64,000 nucleotides of DNA from an uncultured Roseburia sp. GTDB lineage: Bacteria > Bacillota > Clostridia > Lachnospirales > Lachnospiraceae. Below the pieces are notes generated by a model. That model saw only the letters and a list, made by a program, of their open reading frames with translations, searched no databases and was not told the DNA's origin. The stretch spans positions 62,001 to 126,000 of the forward strand of contig UQAQ01000001.1 in the NCBI GenBank assembly GCA_900539115.1, written 5' to 3'. Each line of letters starts with the position of its first letter. Within the stretch, counting starts at the first letter, position 1. Shown piece by piece: positions 34,735 to 44,420 of this stretch. A program made the translations under genes and the position numbers.

Positions 34735-35285
34735 TCAAAATTCACCTTTACATTTTCTCGTTGTTCCGTACTGTCAATTTCATACATTGGCTTTAACTCA
34801 AAATGGAAAATTCCGGCAATAATGTTGCATGGAATCGTCTGTACGGAAGTATTATAACGTTTTACGGCACCATTATAATATTTACGTGAATTTGCGATAT
34901 CTTCTTCCATGCGTTCAAGCTGCATGCTCAGATTCTGAAAATTTGCATTGGCTTTCAGATCCGGATAGGCTTCAGCAAGAGCCAGGATCTTTGGCATCAT
35001 CTGTGAAATCGAAGCACCGGTGCTGATCTTTTCTTCCTGTGTCATTCCTGCATAATCATGGCTTCGTTTGCCAATGATCGAGGACAATGTTTCAGCCTCG
35101 TGTTTGGCATAACCCTTTACCGTTGCCACAAGATTAGGAATCAGGTCAAAACGTTTTTTCAGGTAAACATCCATGGTCGAAAATGCCTCATCTACAGTAA
35201 TCCGCTCCTTTGTAAGTTTGTTGTAACAAAGGATAAACATTACGATAAGAAAGATGAGAATCGCGGCGATAATAATCCCTGTCAT
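34731..35285 (-). CDS. lemA: LemA family protein
   Basis: 184 residues. N-terminal membrane helix (IIIAAILIFLIVMFILCYNK) then a helical bundle with the LemA signature AFSTMDVYLKKRFDLIPNLV and ISQMMPKILALAEAYPDLKA. The helix may be an anchor with the bundle outside. It heads a two-gene operon with the DUF2207 gene. Ribosome site AAAGGAG. Confidence 0.93.
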   Translation of the reverse strand: MTGIIIAAILIFLIVMFILCYNKLTKERITVDEAFSTMDVYLKKRFDLIPNLVATVKGYAKHEAETLSSIIGKRSHDYAGMTQEEKISTGASISQMMPKILALAEAYPDLKANANFQNLSMQLERMEEDIANSRKYYNGAVKRYNTSVQTIPCNIIAGIFHFELKPMYEIDSTEQRENVKVNFE

Positions 35286-35616
35286 AAAAAAACTCCTTTC
35301 TGGTTTAAAATGTTTTACTTATTTTATCATAGAAAGAGAAGCAGGACAAGAATAATGTAAAAAAAATATAAAATTATTGGGAAAAATAAGAAAAGTGCGA
35401 GTTAAACGTTGACATTAAAAGAATCAAAGGATCTTATATAGATAGGAAGATTCCTGTGCTTATCATTAGTGGAGATACTTCGATCGTGGTATCGAGCCAG
35501 GAATGGGCAGACCAGACGGAATAAAATGCTTCAAATTTACTAGGATTTTAATTTGACGACTCTTTTAAAAACAAGTAAAATAAGAAATAGAAAACAAAAC
35601 GAAAGAGGTTGTCAAT
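35286..35616. other. 331-bp intergenic region
   Basis: Divergent spacer between lemA (minus) and the secreted DUF6273 protein (plus). I see no gene here. It is AT-rich, contains a TTGACA at about 35410 with a poorly spaced TATATA, a short GATAC...GTATC dyad near 35476-35496, and a better promoter at 35553-35581. Confidence 0.7.
35553..35581 (+). promoter_or_regulatory. Sigma-A promoter of the secreted DUF6273 gene
   Basis: TTGACG (35553-35558), 17-bp spacer, TAAAAT (35576-35581), 35 bp before the ATG. Confidence 0.72.
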
Positions 35617-37614
35617 ATGAACAATAAACTTATTTGGAGTCTGATATTTGCATTGATTGTTGTGTCAATGCCATCGACCACTGTTATAAAAGGAGCGGAG
35701 GAGCAGCAAGTACTTGGTGCTCCTGTTATTGAAAAAAATATTGTTTTATATGGTAAGGAGAAAGGACAGGTAAATTCTGTAGAAAAACCATTTGTAAAAG
35801 GAAATAGAATTACGCTTGACAATGTATATTTTGGCAAATATTGGCAAGGTGATACGGATGGCGATGGGATTGCGGGTGAATCGGATGAAAAAGAGCTGAT
35901 TAAATGGAATGTGGTAAACGTAGAAGGGGATGAAGCAGTTCTTGTTTCGGACTGCATTTTGGATTGGAAACCTTATAATGAGACAGTAAAATATGTTACA
36001 TGGGAGACTTGCTCCTTACGCAAATGGTTAAATGAAGAATTTTTTGTCAATGCATTTTCAGAAGAGGAGCAAAATGCAATTTGTGAAAGTAAGGTGGCAT
36101 TAGAAGGAAAAAACGTAACGGACAAGGTGTATATTGATTCGGTAAATGAAATCAATCAGGATTTGGGAAAAGAGGAAATGGGGTATAACAAATTTTATTG
36201 CAGGGAAGCTTCTGCATATGCACAGGAAAAAGGAGCAGACAGATATCCGTCATGGTTCTATCGGACAACGGGAAAAGCTGGTATAAATTCACTGAACATT
36301 GCAGACTATGCAGGAGGCATGGAAGAGAATGTGGTAAGTTCCTATAGTGGTATCCGACCGGTAATCCGTATTAAATTATCCTCAAATTTATGGAAAATAG
36401 CAGAAGAGGCTGAAGATGAAGTAGTGACGGAAGTGGATCGAGACAGTCTTTATTTTGGAAAAGATAGTAATGGTAAAAAAATCAAATGGCAGGTTCTGGA
36501 TGTGGAAGGAAATACGGCTTTTATAATTACAGAAGGATTGATAGGGCAATTAGAATATGCTTATGAGCAATTTCGAGATGTGCGGTGGGAAGATAGTTTT
36601 CTTCGTGATTGGTTAAATAATGTATTTTTAGAAGAAACATTTACACAGGAAGAACAAAAAGCAATTATAGAAACCGAGGTGATTGATGAGGCAAATCCAT
36701 ATTGTACGGCTGTTCCGCGGAAAACGATAGAGCCGGGGACTACGCCAAAGCCATGGGTAGATAAGGTAACGAATGACAAAATTTATCTTTTGTCGCTTCA
36801 GGAAGCGGAGGAAAAATCGTATGGATTTGATCATTGGTTTAAAAAAAGTGTTGTCCGTAAAGCAGTTAATAATGCTCAGGATACAGGAGAATGGTGGCTT
36901 CGAACGATGGGAGAATATACGGATAATGCAGTGGTTGTAAGTGAAAATGCAACGGTATGCAAGGACGGAAAAAGAGTGGTAGAGATATTGGGGGTGCGTC
37001 CGGTATTACATTTGGATCTGACTTTAAATGTATGGGAAAAAGCAACAGAAAAAGAAGAGGAGGAGACGCCGAATCCAATAGCAACACCAACGGCGTCTGT
37101 ACTGCCGAGGCAGACGGAAAAACCGTCAGTCATTGAGACCTCAGATCCGACAATTATGCCAACTGGTGCTGCAACCTCAGATCCGACAATTATGCCAACT
37201 GGTGCTGCAACCTTAGATCCGACAATTATGCCATCATCAACGATGCCCCCGGATTTGGCAGTCAGGCCTGTGGTGTCACAATCTTCGCGCATTAAAAAGA
37301 ACCATTTAAAAAAACAAAATTCTCAGAAGCCGAAATTGACGTTAGAAAAGAAAAAACAGGGGAAAAGCCATTATGTTTGCGCTCAAATAAAAGCGAAAAA
37401 AGGAAGCTATATTGACCTTTATATGCGGAAAAAAGGAAAAAAGTATGTGAAGATAAAATTATCAGTGAAGAAAATGAAAAAAGGAAAAAGGACCATCAAA
37501 CTTTCTTATAGCAAAACAGGAATTACATGCTGGTTTAAAATTCGCATATATCAGAGAAAAATGGGAAAAAAAGTGGATATTACATATAGTCAAGAAAAGA
37601 AGATACAGTTATAG
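35617..37614 (+). CDS. Secreted protein with two DUF6273-like domains and a Lys-rich tail
   Basis: 665 residues. Signal peptide about 1-27, then two tandem domains of the DUF6273 type (first: VYFGKYWQGD, IKWNVVNVEGDEAVLVSD, LRKWLNEEFFVNAFSEEE; second: LYFGKDSNGKKIKWQVLDVE, LRDWLNNVFLEETFTQEE), each ending with a (G)IRPVIRIKL or GVRPVLHLDL strand. A Pro/Thr linker has three repeats of SDPTIMPTGAAT. The C-terminus is a very basic beta domain (KKGKKYVKIKLSVKKMKKGK) that may bind wall polymer. It is exported; role unknown. Confidence 0.75.
   Translation: MNNKLIWSLIFALIVVSMPSTTVIKGAEEQQVLGAPVIEKNIVLYGKEKGQVNSVEKPFVKGNRITLDNVYFGKYWQGDTDGDGIAGESDEKELIKWNVVNVEGDEAVLVSDCILDWKPYNETVKYVTWETCSLRKWLNEEFFVNAFSEEEQNAICESKVALEGKNVTDKVYIDSVNEINQDLGKEEMGYNKFYCREASAYAQEKGADRYPSWFYRTTGKAGINSLNIADYAGGMEENVVSSYSGIRPVIRIKLSSNLWKIAEEAEDEVVTEVDRDSLYFGKDSNGKKIKWQVLDVEGNTAFIITEGLIGQLEYAYEQFRDVRWEDSFLRDWLNNVFLEETFTQEEQKAIIETEVIDEANPYCTAVPRKTIEPGTTPKPWVDKVTNDKIYLLSLQEAEEKSYGFDHWFKKSVVRKAVNNAQDTGEWWLRTMGEYTDNAVVVSENATVCKDGKRVVEILGVRPVLHLDLTLNVWEKATEKEEEETPNPIATPTASVLPRQTEKPSVIETSDPTIMPTGAATSDPTIMPTGAATLDPTIMPSSTMPPDLAVRPVVSQSSRIKKNHLKKQNSQKPKLTLEKKKQGKSHYVCAQIKAKKGSYIDLYMRKKGKKYVKIKLSVKKMKKGKRTIKLSYSKTGITCWFKIRIYQRKMGKKVDITYSQEKKIQL
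37141..37233. repeat. 36-bp in-frame tandem repeats
   Basis: Units at 37141-37176 and 37177-37212 are identical and a third partial unit (one base change) follows to 37233. They code for SDPTIMPTGAAT. Confidence 0.9.
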
Positions 37615-37619
37615 TAGTA

Positions 37620-37648
37620 TTGACAAATTCCCTAAAAGCCGATACCAT
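37620..37648 (+). promoter_or_regulatory. Likely promoter of the PASTA-kinase gene
   Basis: TTGACA (37620-37625), 17-bp spacer, TACCAT (37643-37648), about 57 bp before the chosen ATG. The -10 box is a weak match. Confidence 0.5.
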
Positions 37649-37704
37649 AGTGTATAGTGGTCATTTGAAAGAAAATCAAAACAGTATGAGAAGGGATGAA
37701 GAGT

Positions 37705-39333
37705 ATGCTAGTCGCGGGAAAAGAACGCTGCATACGGTGTATGCATTTATTGGATGAAGAGGGGCATTGTGCGAAATGCGAGTTTGATGCCTCTTCTTAC
37801 AAACAACCAAATATGGCGCTTCCTCTTGGCACCTGCCTGAATGAACGTTATTTTCTTGGAAAAGTGCTGGGAGAAGGGGGATTTGGGATTACTTATGTGG
37901 CGTGGGATATCGTGCTGATGGTTCCGGTCGCAGTAAAAGAATATTTTCCGAGTGGGATTGCCACAAGAGAAAAAGAGGGGCCGCAGACAGGGACGCTTCA
38001 GATTTACGAAGGAAAAAGTGAATTGGAGTTTGAAAAGGGAAAAGAAGATTTTTTGAAAGAGGCGAGAAGTCTGTCTCGTTTTATGAAACTGCCGAGTATC
38101 GTCTCGGTGCGCGATTTCTTTCAGGAAAACCGTACGGCGTACATTGTGATGGAATATGTCGAAGGCACAAGGGTGCGTAATTATATCCGGAAAAATGGAA
38201 AAATGTCAGGCGAGCAGGTGCTTGCGTTGATGGAACCGGTGATTCATTCCTTGTGTGATATTCACAAAACGGGATTGATCCACCGCGATATCAGCATTGA
38301 TAATTTGATGTTTGATGAAAATGGACAGTTGAAATTGATTGATTTTGGGGCGGCACGAAATGTGGAACTGCCGGAAAATACGATAACGGTTTCTATCAAG
38401 CGAGGCTTTTCGCCCGAAGAACAGTACCGCGCAAAAGGAGAGCAGGGACCGTGGACCGATTTGTACAGTCTTTGTGGAACGATGTATTTTATGCTTACGG
38501 GGAAAATCCCCGATGAGTCCGTAGAGCGTGTCTATGCGGACCATTTGGTGCCCTTGCGGCAGTGGGAGGATGTGAAACTTCCGATGCAGGCAAAGTGTGC
38601 AATTGACAAGGGAATGGCAGTTCTGGCAAAAGACCGCTGGCAGGATATGGAAGAGTTTTACAATGAACTGTATCCGGATAACAAACGAATCTCTTCTTAT
38701 GACGAAGTGCAGCTGCCGAAATCATTTCGCGATACATTAACCCGGTCAGGTGTTGTCGGACTTTTTTCGAAAACAGCGATACAGCGTGAATTTGGTGAAA
38801 ACATGGGACAAACCGAGGCAAAACACAAAAAAAGAAAATGGATGATCGCGGGATTAATCCTTGTGGTAATGACAGCCGGTGGAATTTTGCTTTATCAAAA
38901 CCACAATTCATCAGCCGATGAGGAAAAGTCAATTCCGGTGAATGTGGCAGAGAAGACAGTGGAAACGGCGGTACCGACGGCAAATGCTGTTTCGACACCT
39001 GCGCCGACTCCTGAGGAAATGGCGTTTGTGGAAATTCCAAAAGTAATAGGAAAGACCGCCGGTAAGGCAAAGAAAAAATTACAGAAATTGGGAGTTCGGG
39101 TAAAAATAGAAAAGGCATATAACAAGAAAAAGAAGGGGACGGTTGTGCAGCAGAGCATTGCGGCAGGAACACAGGTAAAGAAGGAGAGTGTGATTATTCT
39201 TACTGTGAGCCGTGGCGGGAAAAGGGCGGTTCAGACGGCGGCACCGACGAAAGCACCGGTAGTGACTGCACGGCCTAAGACGACGAAGCGGTCACAAAAA
39301 TACGATGCTTCGTTAGACGGTTATTTGCAATAA
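37705..39333 (+). CDS. Ser/Thr protein kinase with zinc ribbon, membrane helix and one PASTA domain
   Basis: 542 residues. An N-terminal zinc ribbon (CIRCMHLLDEEGHCAKC) precedes a Hanks-type kinase with GEGGFGITYVA, VAVKEYFP, LIHRDISIDNLM (Asp about 195), LIDFGAA and SPEEQYRAKGEQGPWTDLYS. A membrane helix (about 378-396) leads to an exported Pro/Thr linker and one PASTA repeat (VIGKTAGKAKKKLQKLG, VVQQSIAAGTQVKKES), the wall-sensing part. ATG 37705 is preferred over 37696 because AAGGG lies 9 bp before it. The next gene is an HTH-like regulator 22 bp downstream. Confidence 0.9.
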   Translation: MLVAGKERCIRCMHLLDEEGHCAKCEFDASSYKQPNMALPLGTCLNERYFLGKVLGEGGFGITYVAWDIVLMVPVAVKEYFPSGIATREKEGPQTGTLQIYEGKSELEFEKGKEDFLKEARSLSRFMKLPSIVSVRDFFQENRTAYIVMEYVEGTRVRNYIRKNGKMSGEQVLALMEPVIHSLCDIHKTGLIHRDISIDNLMFDENGQLKLIDFGAARNVELPENTITVSIKRGFSPEEQYRAKGEQGPWTDLYSLCGTMYFMLTGKIPDESVERVYADHLVPLRQWEDVKLPMQAKCAIDKGMAVLAKDRWQDMEEFYNELYPDNKRISSYDEVQLPKSFRDTLTRSGVVGLFSKTAIQREFGENMGQTEAKHKKRKWMIAGLILVVMTAGGILLYQNHNSSADEEKSIPVNVAEKTVETAVPTANAVSTPAPTPEEMAFVEIPKVIGKTAGKAKKKLQKLGVRVKIEKAYNKKKKGTVVQQSIAAGTQVKKESVIILTVSRGGKRAVQTAAPTKAPVVTARPKTTKRSQKYDASLDGYLQ

Positions 39334-39355
39334 AGGATAGAAATGAGGAGACAGC

Positions 39356-40684
39356 GTGAAATATCAGAGAAAAAGCAACCAGGGTTTTGACCGGTTCTTA
39401 ATTCATGAATGGCTGGAATCGTGTGAGGAAATATCAGCCACGGAAGAATGCGGAAAAGAGATCAGAAAGCAGGCGTATCAGGCATTTTGCAAGGCGGCAA
39501 AGGGAGAAAAACCGGCAGATTTACATACGATGCGGCGGTGGTTTGGACTGGATGGAATTTCCAGCCCGAATCGCGAAATGGTTTTTCATATTGCTATCTC
39601 TTTAAAACTCAGTGTAGAAAAAACACAGGAATATCTTCGGAAAGGATTGCTTCTTCCTGGAATCCAAGTAAATGATCATCGGGAATTTGTTTATCTTTAT
39701 GCTATTGAACACCAGCTTGACTGGCAGATGTGCCAGGAAATGATTGTATTTTATGAAAAACATCTTCCGGAGGCTATCAGTTTGTTGGATGAAAAATGCA
39801 CGCAAAAATTGTGGGGCTTCTACGATGCGATTCATCATTTGGAACCAAAAGAATTTTTATATGAGATGGGAAAAAGAGCGGCTTATTTTAAGGGGTACAG
39901 TAAAAATGTTCTGGAGCATTATCTGCATATTCAGGCGGAACTAAAGGCTTTGATGAGAGAAGAGGCCTCCGAGGATTTGGAATTTTTACTGCAGTCGCAG
40001 TCATTTACACTATGGTGTAAAAACAATCATATTGCACCGGAACAGCGCAGAGAGGAAGAGGTGCTTTTACATTACCTTCATAATGAAAGCCGGCATGCTA
40101 AGTCTCTTATTTCCCGGGAAGAGGCTGAAAATTTTCGGCAACTGGTAAGAAAGGCATATGGAAAGGGAGTGTACCAATCCGACATTCTGACAGAAATTTT
40201 TGCGGCGGCGATGCCAAGTGAAGCAGAGAGAAAGGGAAGGTACCAGAAAGATCGTGTGGAACATATGGGAATCCGTTTGATCTCGGATAAATATCTTTCA
40301 GACCTTCTTCATATCGCCCGGCAGAAGGAACGGGAAATCAATCTCATTCAGCAGTTTTACCGGAGTCCGCAGGAAGAACAAACGAAATTGAAGGTGAAAC
40401 TGCGCCATCAGAAACAGCGCTGTCATATTATTGAGCGGGAAGATCTGCTTCCCCTGCTGCATTATCTGGCACAGAAAAAATATACTATGAAAATAGACGA
40501 AGAAGAGGCCGGGTATCAGAAAGAGGAAGCCGTAACCTATTTTGTAAATATGACCAATACGGTACTGGAAGCCTGCCAGATGGAGCCGCTTGACCGGCAC
40601 TACCGGCTGGATTCCATTTTATTGTCCAGTTTTCAGGAAGAGGAAATGCTTTCTATATCGGATATGATTGAGGGAAAGCCATAA
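39356..40684 (+). CDS. Kinase-associated protein with an XRE-like N-terminal region
   Basis: 442 residues. Residues about 55-125 (MRRWFGLDGISSPNREMVFH, LKLSVEKTQEYLRKGLLLPG, FVYLYAIEHQ) resemble the HTH and tail of the 146-residue regulator at 28670, also beside a kinase. The rest is helical and unrecognised, with many Arg/Glu residues. It starts at GTG 39356 with GAGGAG upstream. It is probably a partner or substrate of the preceding kinase. Confidence 0.6.
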   Translation: MKYQRKSNQGFDRFLIHEWLESCEEISATEECGKEIRKQAYQAFCKAAKGEKPADLHTMRRWFGLDGISSPNREMVFHIAISLKLSVEKTQEYLRKGLLLPGIQVNDHREFVYLYAIEHQLDWQMCQEMIVFYEKHLPEAISLLDEKCTQKLWGFYDAIHHLEPKEFLYEMGKRAAYFKGYSKNVLEHYLHIQAELKALMREEASEDLEFLLQSQSFTLWCKNNHIAPEQRREEEVLLHYLHNESRHAKSLISREEAENFRQLVRKAYGKGVYQSDILTEIFAAAMPSEAERKGRYQKDRVEHMGIRLISDKYLSDLLHIARQKEREINLIQQFYRSPQEEQTKLKVKLRHQKQRCHIIEREDLLPLLHYLAQKKYTMKIDEEEAGYQKEEAVTYFVNMTNTVLEACQMEPLDRHYRLDSILLSSFQEEEMLSISDMIEGKP

Positions 40685-40692
40685 AGTTTTAG

Positions 40693-40721
40693 TTGAAATT
40701 ATTCCCAAACAATAGTAAAAT
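40693..40721 (+). promoter_or_regulatory. Sigma-A promoter of glyQS
   Basis: TTGAAA (40693-40698), 17-bp spacer, TAAAAT (40716-40721). The leader is about 50 nt and has one small hairpin (AGGTGC-ATCCG-GCACCT, 40743-40759). It is too short for a T-box. Confidence 0.75.
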
Positions 40722-40774
40722 GGTGTAAGAATAATTTATAAAAGGTGCATCCGGCACCTGATTGGAGGATAAGA

Positions 40775-42163
40775 ATGGAAAAGACAATGGAAAAAATCGT
40801 AGCTTTGGCAAAAGGACGCGGATTTATTTATCCGGGTTCGGAGATTTATGGTGGACTGGCAAATACATGGGACTACGGAAATCTTGGTGTCGAGCTGAAA
40901 AACAATGTTAAGAAAGCCTGGTGGCAGAAGTTTATTCAGGAGAATAAATACAATGTTGGTGTGGACTGTGCGATTTTGATGAACCCACAGACATGGGTAG
41001 CATCCGGACACTTGGGCGGCTTTTCCGATCCTCTGATGGATTGTAAAGAATGTCATGAGAGATTTCGTGCCGATCAGCTGATCGAAGCATTTGCAGAAGA
41101 AAACAATGTAGAATTGGATGGTTCCGTAGACGGATGGGACAAGGAAAAGATGGAAGGCTTTATCAAAGAGCATTCCGTACCATGTCCGACTTGTGGAAAA
41201 CACAATTTTACCGAGATCCGTCAGTTTAATCTGATGTTTAAGACATTCCAGGGTGTAACCGAAGATGCAAAAAATACCGTATATCTTCGTCCGGAGACAG
41301 CACAGGGAATTTTTGTAAACTTTAAAAATGTACAGAGAACATCCCGTAAAAAAGTACCGTTTGGTATCGGGCAGATCGGTAAATCTTTCCGAAATGAGAT
41401 CACACCGGGTAACTTTACGTTCCGTACCCGTGAATTTGAGCAGATGGAGCTGGAGTTCTTCTGTGTACCGGATACTGACCTTGAGTGGTTCTCTTACTGG
41501 AAAGAATTTTGTATCAAATGGCTGCAGGATCTTGGCATCAAAGAAGATGAGATGCGTGTGCGCGACCATGACAAAGAGGAACTTTCTTTCTACAGTAAGG
41601 CGACAAGTGATATCGAGTTCCTGTTCCCATTTGGCTGGGGCGAGCTTTGGGGTATCGCAGACCGTACAAATTACGATTTGACACAGCATCAGAATGTATC
41701 CGGCGAGGATATGAGTTATTTTGATGATGAGAAAAAAGAAAAATACATTCCATATGTTATTGAGCCATCTTTGGGTGCTGACCGTGTGACATTGGCATTC
41801 CTTTGCAGCGCTTATGACGAAGAAGAGTTAGAAGGTGGAGATACACGTACCGTAATGCATTTCCATCCGGCTTTGGCACCGGTTAAGATTGGTGTGCTGC
41901 CACTTTCCAAGAAACTCAACGAAGGGGCAGAAAAAGTATTTGAAGAATTGAGCAAATATTATAATTGTGAATACGATGACCGTGGAAACATCGGTAAGAG
42001 ATACCGCCGTCAGGATGAGATCGGTACTCCATTCTGTATTACCTACGATTTTGATTCCGAAGAAGACGGTATGGTTACGGTTCGTGATCGTGATACGATG
42101 GAGCAGGAGCGTATTAAGATCACAGATCTGAAAGCTTATTTTGAAGAGAAATTCACATTTTAA
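40775..42163 (+). CDS. glyQS: Glycyl-tRNA synthetase, single-chain type
   Basis: 462 residues of the class II dimeric GlyRS, charging tRNA-Gly. Landmarks are the N-terminal KGRGFIYPGSEIYGG, the zinc-like cluster (MDCKECHERF and PCPTCGKHN), YLRPETAQGIFVNF, motif 2 (SFRNEITPGNFTFRTREFEQ) and motif 3 (EPSLGADRVTLAFL), then an anticodon-binding domain. ATG 40775 follows TTGGAGGAT. cysS is 14 bp downstream. Confidence 0.96.
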   Translation: MEKTMEKIVALAKGRGFIYPGSEIYGGLANTWDYGNLGVELKNNVKKAWWQKFIQENKYNVGVDCAILMNPQTWVASGHLGGFSDPLMDCKECHERFRADQLIEAFAEENNVELDGSVDGWDKEKMEGFIKEHSVPCPTCGKHNFTEIRQFNLMFKTFQGVTEDAKNTVYLRPETAQGIFVNFKNVQRTSRKKVPFGIGQIGKSFRNEITPGNFTFRTREFEQMELEFFCVPDTDLEWFSYWKEFCIKWLQDLGIKEDEMRVRDHDKEELSFYSKATSDIEFLFPFGWGELWGIADRTNYDLTQHQNVSGEDMSYFDDEKKEKYIPYVIEPSLGADRVTLAFLCSAYDEEELEGGDTRTVMHFHPALAPVKIGVLPLSKKLNEGAEKVFEELSKYYNCEYDDRGNIGKRYRRQDEIGTPFCITYDFDSEEDGMVTVRDRDTMEQERIKITDLKAYFEEKFTF

Positions 42164-42177
42164 AGGAGTGTAAAAGC

Positions 42178-43593
42178 GTGAAGACTTATTTGTACAATAC
42201 CCTTTCTAAGAAAGTGGAAGAGTTTGTTCCCAATGAGCCGGGAAAAGTGGCTATGTATACCTGTGGACCGACGGTGTATCATTTTGCCCATATCGGAAAT
42301 CTCCGCAGCTATATCATGGAAGATGTGCTTGAAAAATATCTTCGTTTTGCCGGATATGATGTAAAGCGTGTCATGAATATTACCGATGTCGGACATCTGT
42401 CAAGTGACGGAGATACCGGAGAAGACAAGATGCTTGCCGGCGCCAAGCGAGAGCACAAATCCGTAATGGACATCGCCAAATTCTATACCGATGCGTTTTT
42501 TGAGGATTGCAAGAAATTGGAAATCAAACGCCCGGATGTGGTAGAACCGGCGACCAATTGTATCAATGAATTCATTCATATGATCGAGGTGCTTTTGGAA
42601 AAAGGGTACGCCTATGTTGCGGGGGAAAATGTATATTTTGATACTTCAAAGTTAGAGAATTATTATGTATTGTCTTCCCAGAACGAAGAAGATCTGCAGG
42701 TCGGAGTTCGCGATGATGTAGAAGAAGATGAGAATAAACGCAATAAAACAGATTTTGTACTCTGGTTTACAAAGTCAAAATTTGACAATCAGGAATTGAA
42801 ATGGGAAAGCCCATGGGGCGTCGGATATCCAGGCTGGCATATCGAGTGTTCCAGTATCAGTATCAAACATCTTGGAGAATACATGGACATTCACTGCGGC
42901 GGCGTGGATAATATTTTCCCACATCATACGAATGAGATCGCGCAGAGTGAATCGTATCTGGGACATAAATGGTGTAATTACTGGTTCCATGTCAACCATT
43001 TAAAGACCAATGGCGGAAAGATGAGTAAATCCAAAGGAGAGTTTCTGACAGTCTCTCTTTTGGAGGAAAAAGGGTATAACCCGATGGTTTACCGTATGTT
43101 CTGCCTGCAGTCACATTACCGGAAACCACTTGAGTTTTCGTATGAGGCATTGGACAATGTGGCGACCGCTTATGAGAAATTGTTAAAGCGTATCAAAGCG
43201 ATTCCGGAAGAAGGAGAAGTAAATGCGGATCAGGTGGCTGCTTACCATGAAAAGTTTGGTGAGGCAGTCGGAAACGATATGAATACGTCGATGGGACTTA
43301 CGATCGTGTACGATTTGCTGAAAGAAGATTTTTCCGGTGCGACAAAGAGAGCGATCCTTGCGGATCTGGATACGGTATTATCTCTGGAACTTACCAAACC
43401 GTGGGAAGATGCCGGAGAAGAAGTCGATGAAGAATTGAGTGCTTTTGTGGAAGGAAAGATCGCAGAGCGTGCGGCAGCGAAAAAAGCAAAAGATTTTGCC
43501 AAAGCCGATGCCATCCGTGATGAACTGAAAGCAAAAGGAATCTTAATAAAAGATACAAGAGAAGGCGTTGTCTGGGAGAAAATCGGAGAATAA
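42178..43593 (+). CDS. cysS: Cysteinyl-tRNA synthetase
   Basis: 471 residues, class I synthetase charging tRNA-Cys. HIGH motif in FAHIGNLRSY, preceded by the zinc ligand in CGPTVY; KMSKS motif in GGKMSKSKGEF; zinc-site HIECSSISIKHLGE and CGGVDNIFPHHTNE are intact. It starts at GTG 42178 with AAGGAGTG upstream. It probably shares the glyQS transcript. Confidence 0.97.
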   Translation: MKTYLYNTLSKKVEEFVPNEPGKVAMYTCGPTVYHFAHIGNLRSYIMEDVLEKYLRFAGYDVKRVMNITDVGHLSSDGDTGEDKMLAGAKREHKSVMDIAKFYTDAFFEDCKKLEIKRPDVVEPATNCINEFIHMIEVLLEKGYAYVAGENVYFDTSKLENYYVLSSQNEEDLQVGVRDDVEEDENKRNKTDFVLWFTKSKFDNQELKWESPWGVGYPGWHIECSSISIKHLGEYMDIHCGGVDNIFPHHTNEIAQSESYLGHKWCNYWFHVNHLKTNGGKMSKSKGEFLTVSLLEEKGYNPMVYRMFCLQSHYRKPLEFSYEALDNVATAYEKLLKRIKAIPEEGEVNADQVAAYHEKFGEAVGNDMNTSMGLTIVYDLLKEDFSGATKRAILADLDTVLSLELTKPWEDAGEEVDEELSAFVEGKIAERAAAKKAKDFAKADAIRDELKAKGILIKDTREGVVWEKIGE

Positions 43594-43598
43594 ACAAA

Positions 43599-43637
43599 GA
43601 AAGCGAGGAGACGTTGAATGTTTCCCCGCTTTCCTTA
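43599..43637 (+). terminator. Terminator-like hairpin after cysS
   Basis: GAAAGCG pairs with CGCTTTC with an inner paired region (GAC / GTT). A T-rich stretch (CCTTATATAAGG) follows but is not a classic tract, so partial read-through to the regulator is possible. Confidence 0.55.
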
Positions 43638-43653
43638 TATAAGGAGTTAAAAG

Positions 43654-44400
43654 ATGTTTCGTATCGCCATATGTGATGATGAAAAAAAGTATTGTGAAGA
43701 GATGCAGCAAAAAATAAATCAATACGCAGAAAAAAATAATTGCGAGATCTGTGTGGATTGTTATTATAACGGAGAAGCGTTGTGGCTTGCTTATGAGAAA
43801 CAGTACGACATATTGATCTTAGATGTAGAGATGACGGGGATTGACGGAGTGCATCTGGCAGAAAATATTCGAAAGACCGATGAGGAAGTTGTGATTATTT
43901 TTTCTACGTCACACCGGCAGTATGCCTTGGATGGCTATCGTGTCGAGGCATCCGGCTATATTGTAAAGCCGTTTTCCGAAGAAACGGTAGGCCGTGAATT
44001 GGAAAAGGCATTTCGTAGAATTCGGGAGAGCAGTTATGATCTGACGGTTTCTTTTAATGGAGAAGTTACAATGATTGCAATGAGTCAGTTGTTATATGTA
44101 GAAGTGTACCGCCATAAACTGATCTATCACCTGGCAGACGGAAGGAAACTCCGGGGAACCGGGTCGCTGAAGGAAGTGAAAAAGCAGGATGTCAAAGATC
44201 TTTTGGTTCAGACGCACAAAAGTTTTCTGGTAAACCTCATGTGGATCACGTCGTATCAGAGCAGTCCGCATCTTGTCTTTGTCAAGGGGAGAGAAGGCGG
44301 CGTTCCAATCAGCAAATACCGATATGATGAATTTGTAGAAACGTATATGGAGTATTATCGGAGGAAATTAACCAGACTTTCAGAAAAAGATGTCAGATAG
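43654..44400 (+). CDS. LytTR-family response regulator
   Basis: 248 residues. Receiver domain with DD at the N-terminus, phospho-acceptor in LILDVEMTG (Asp 57), Ser/Thr in IIFSTSHRQ and Lys in IVKPFS. The C-terminal LytTR DNA-binding domain spans about 140-240 (LLYVEVYRHKLIYHLADGRK). It starts 20 bp before the sensor gene and pairs with it. Targets are unknown; such systems often control autolysis, bacteriocins or quorum responses. Confidence 0.93.
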   Translation: MFRIAICDDEKKYCEEMQQKINQYAEKNNCEICVDCYYNGEALWLAYEKQYDILILDVEMTGIDGVHLAENIRKTDEEVVIIFSTSHRQYALDGYRVEASGYIVKPFSEETVGRELEKAFRRIRESSYDLTVSFNGEVTMIAMSQLLYVEVYRHKLIYHLADGRKLRGTGSLKEVKKQDVKDLLVQTHKSFLVNLMWITSYQSSPHLVFVKGREGGVPISKYRYDEFVETYMEYYRRKLTRLSEKDVR

Positions 44401-44420
44401 GCAGAAGGGATAAAATACTT

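Noticed and set aside
40722..40774. T-box leader before glyQS
   Set aside because: Leader is about 50 nt with one 6-bp hairpin; no specifier loop or T-box sequence.
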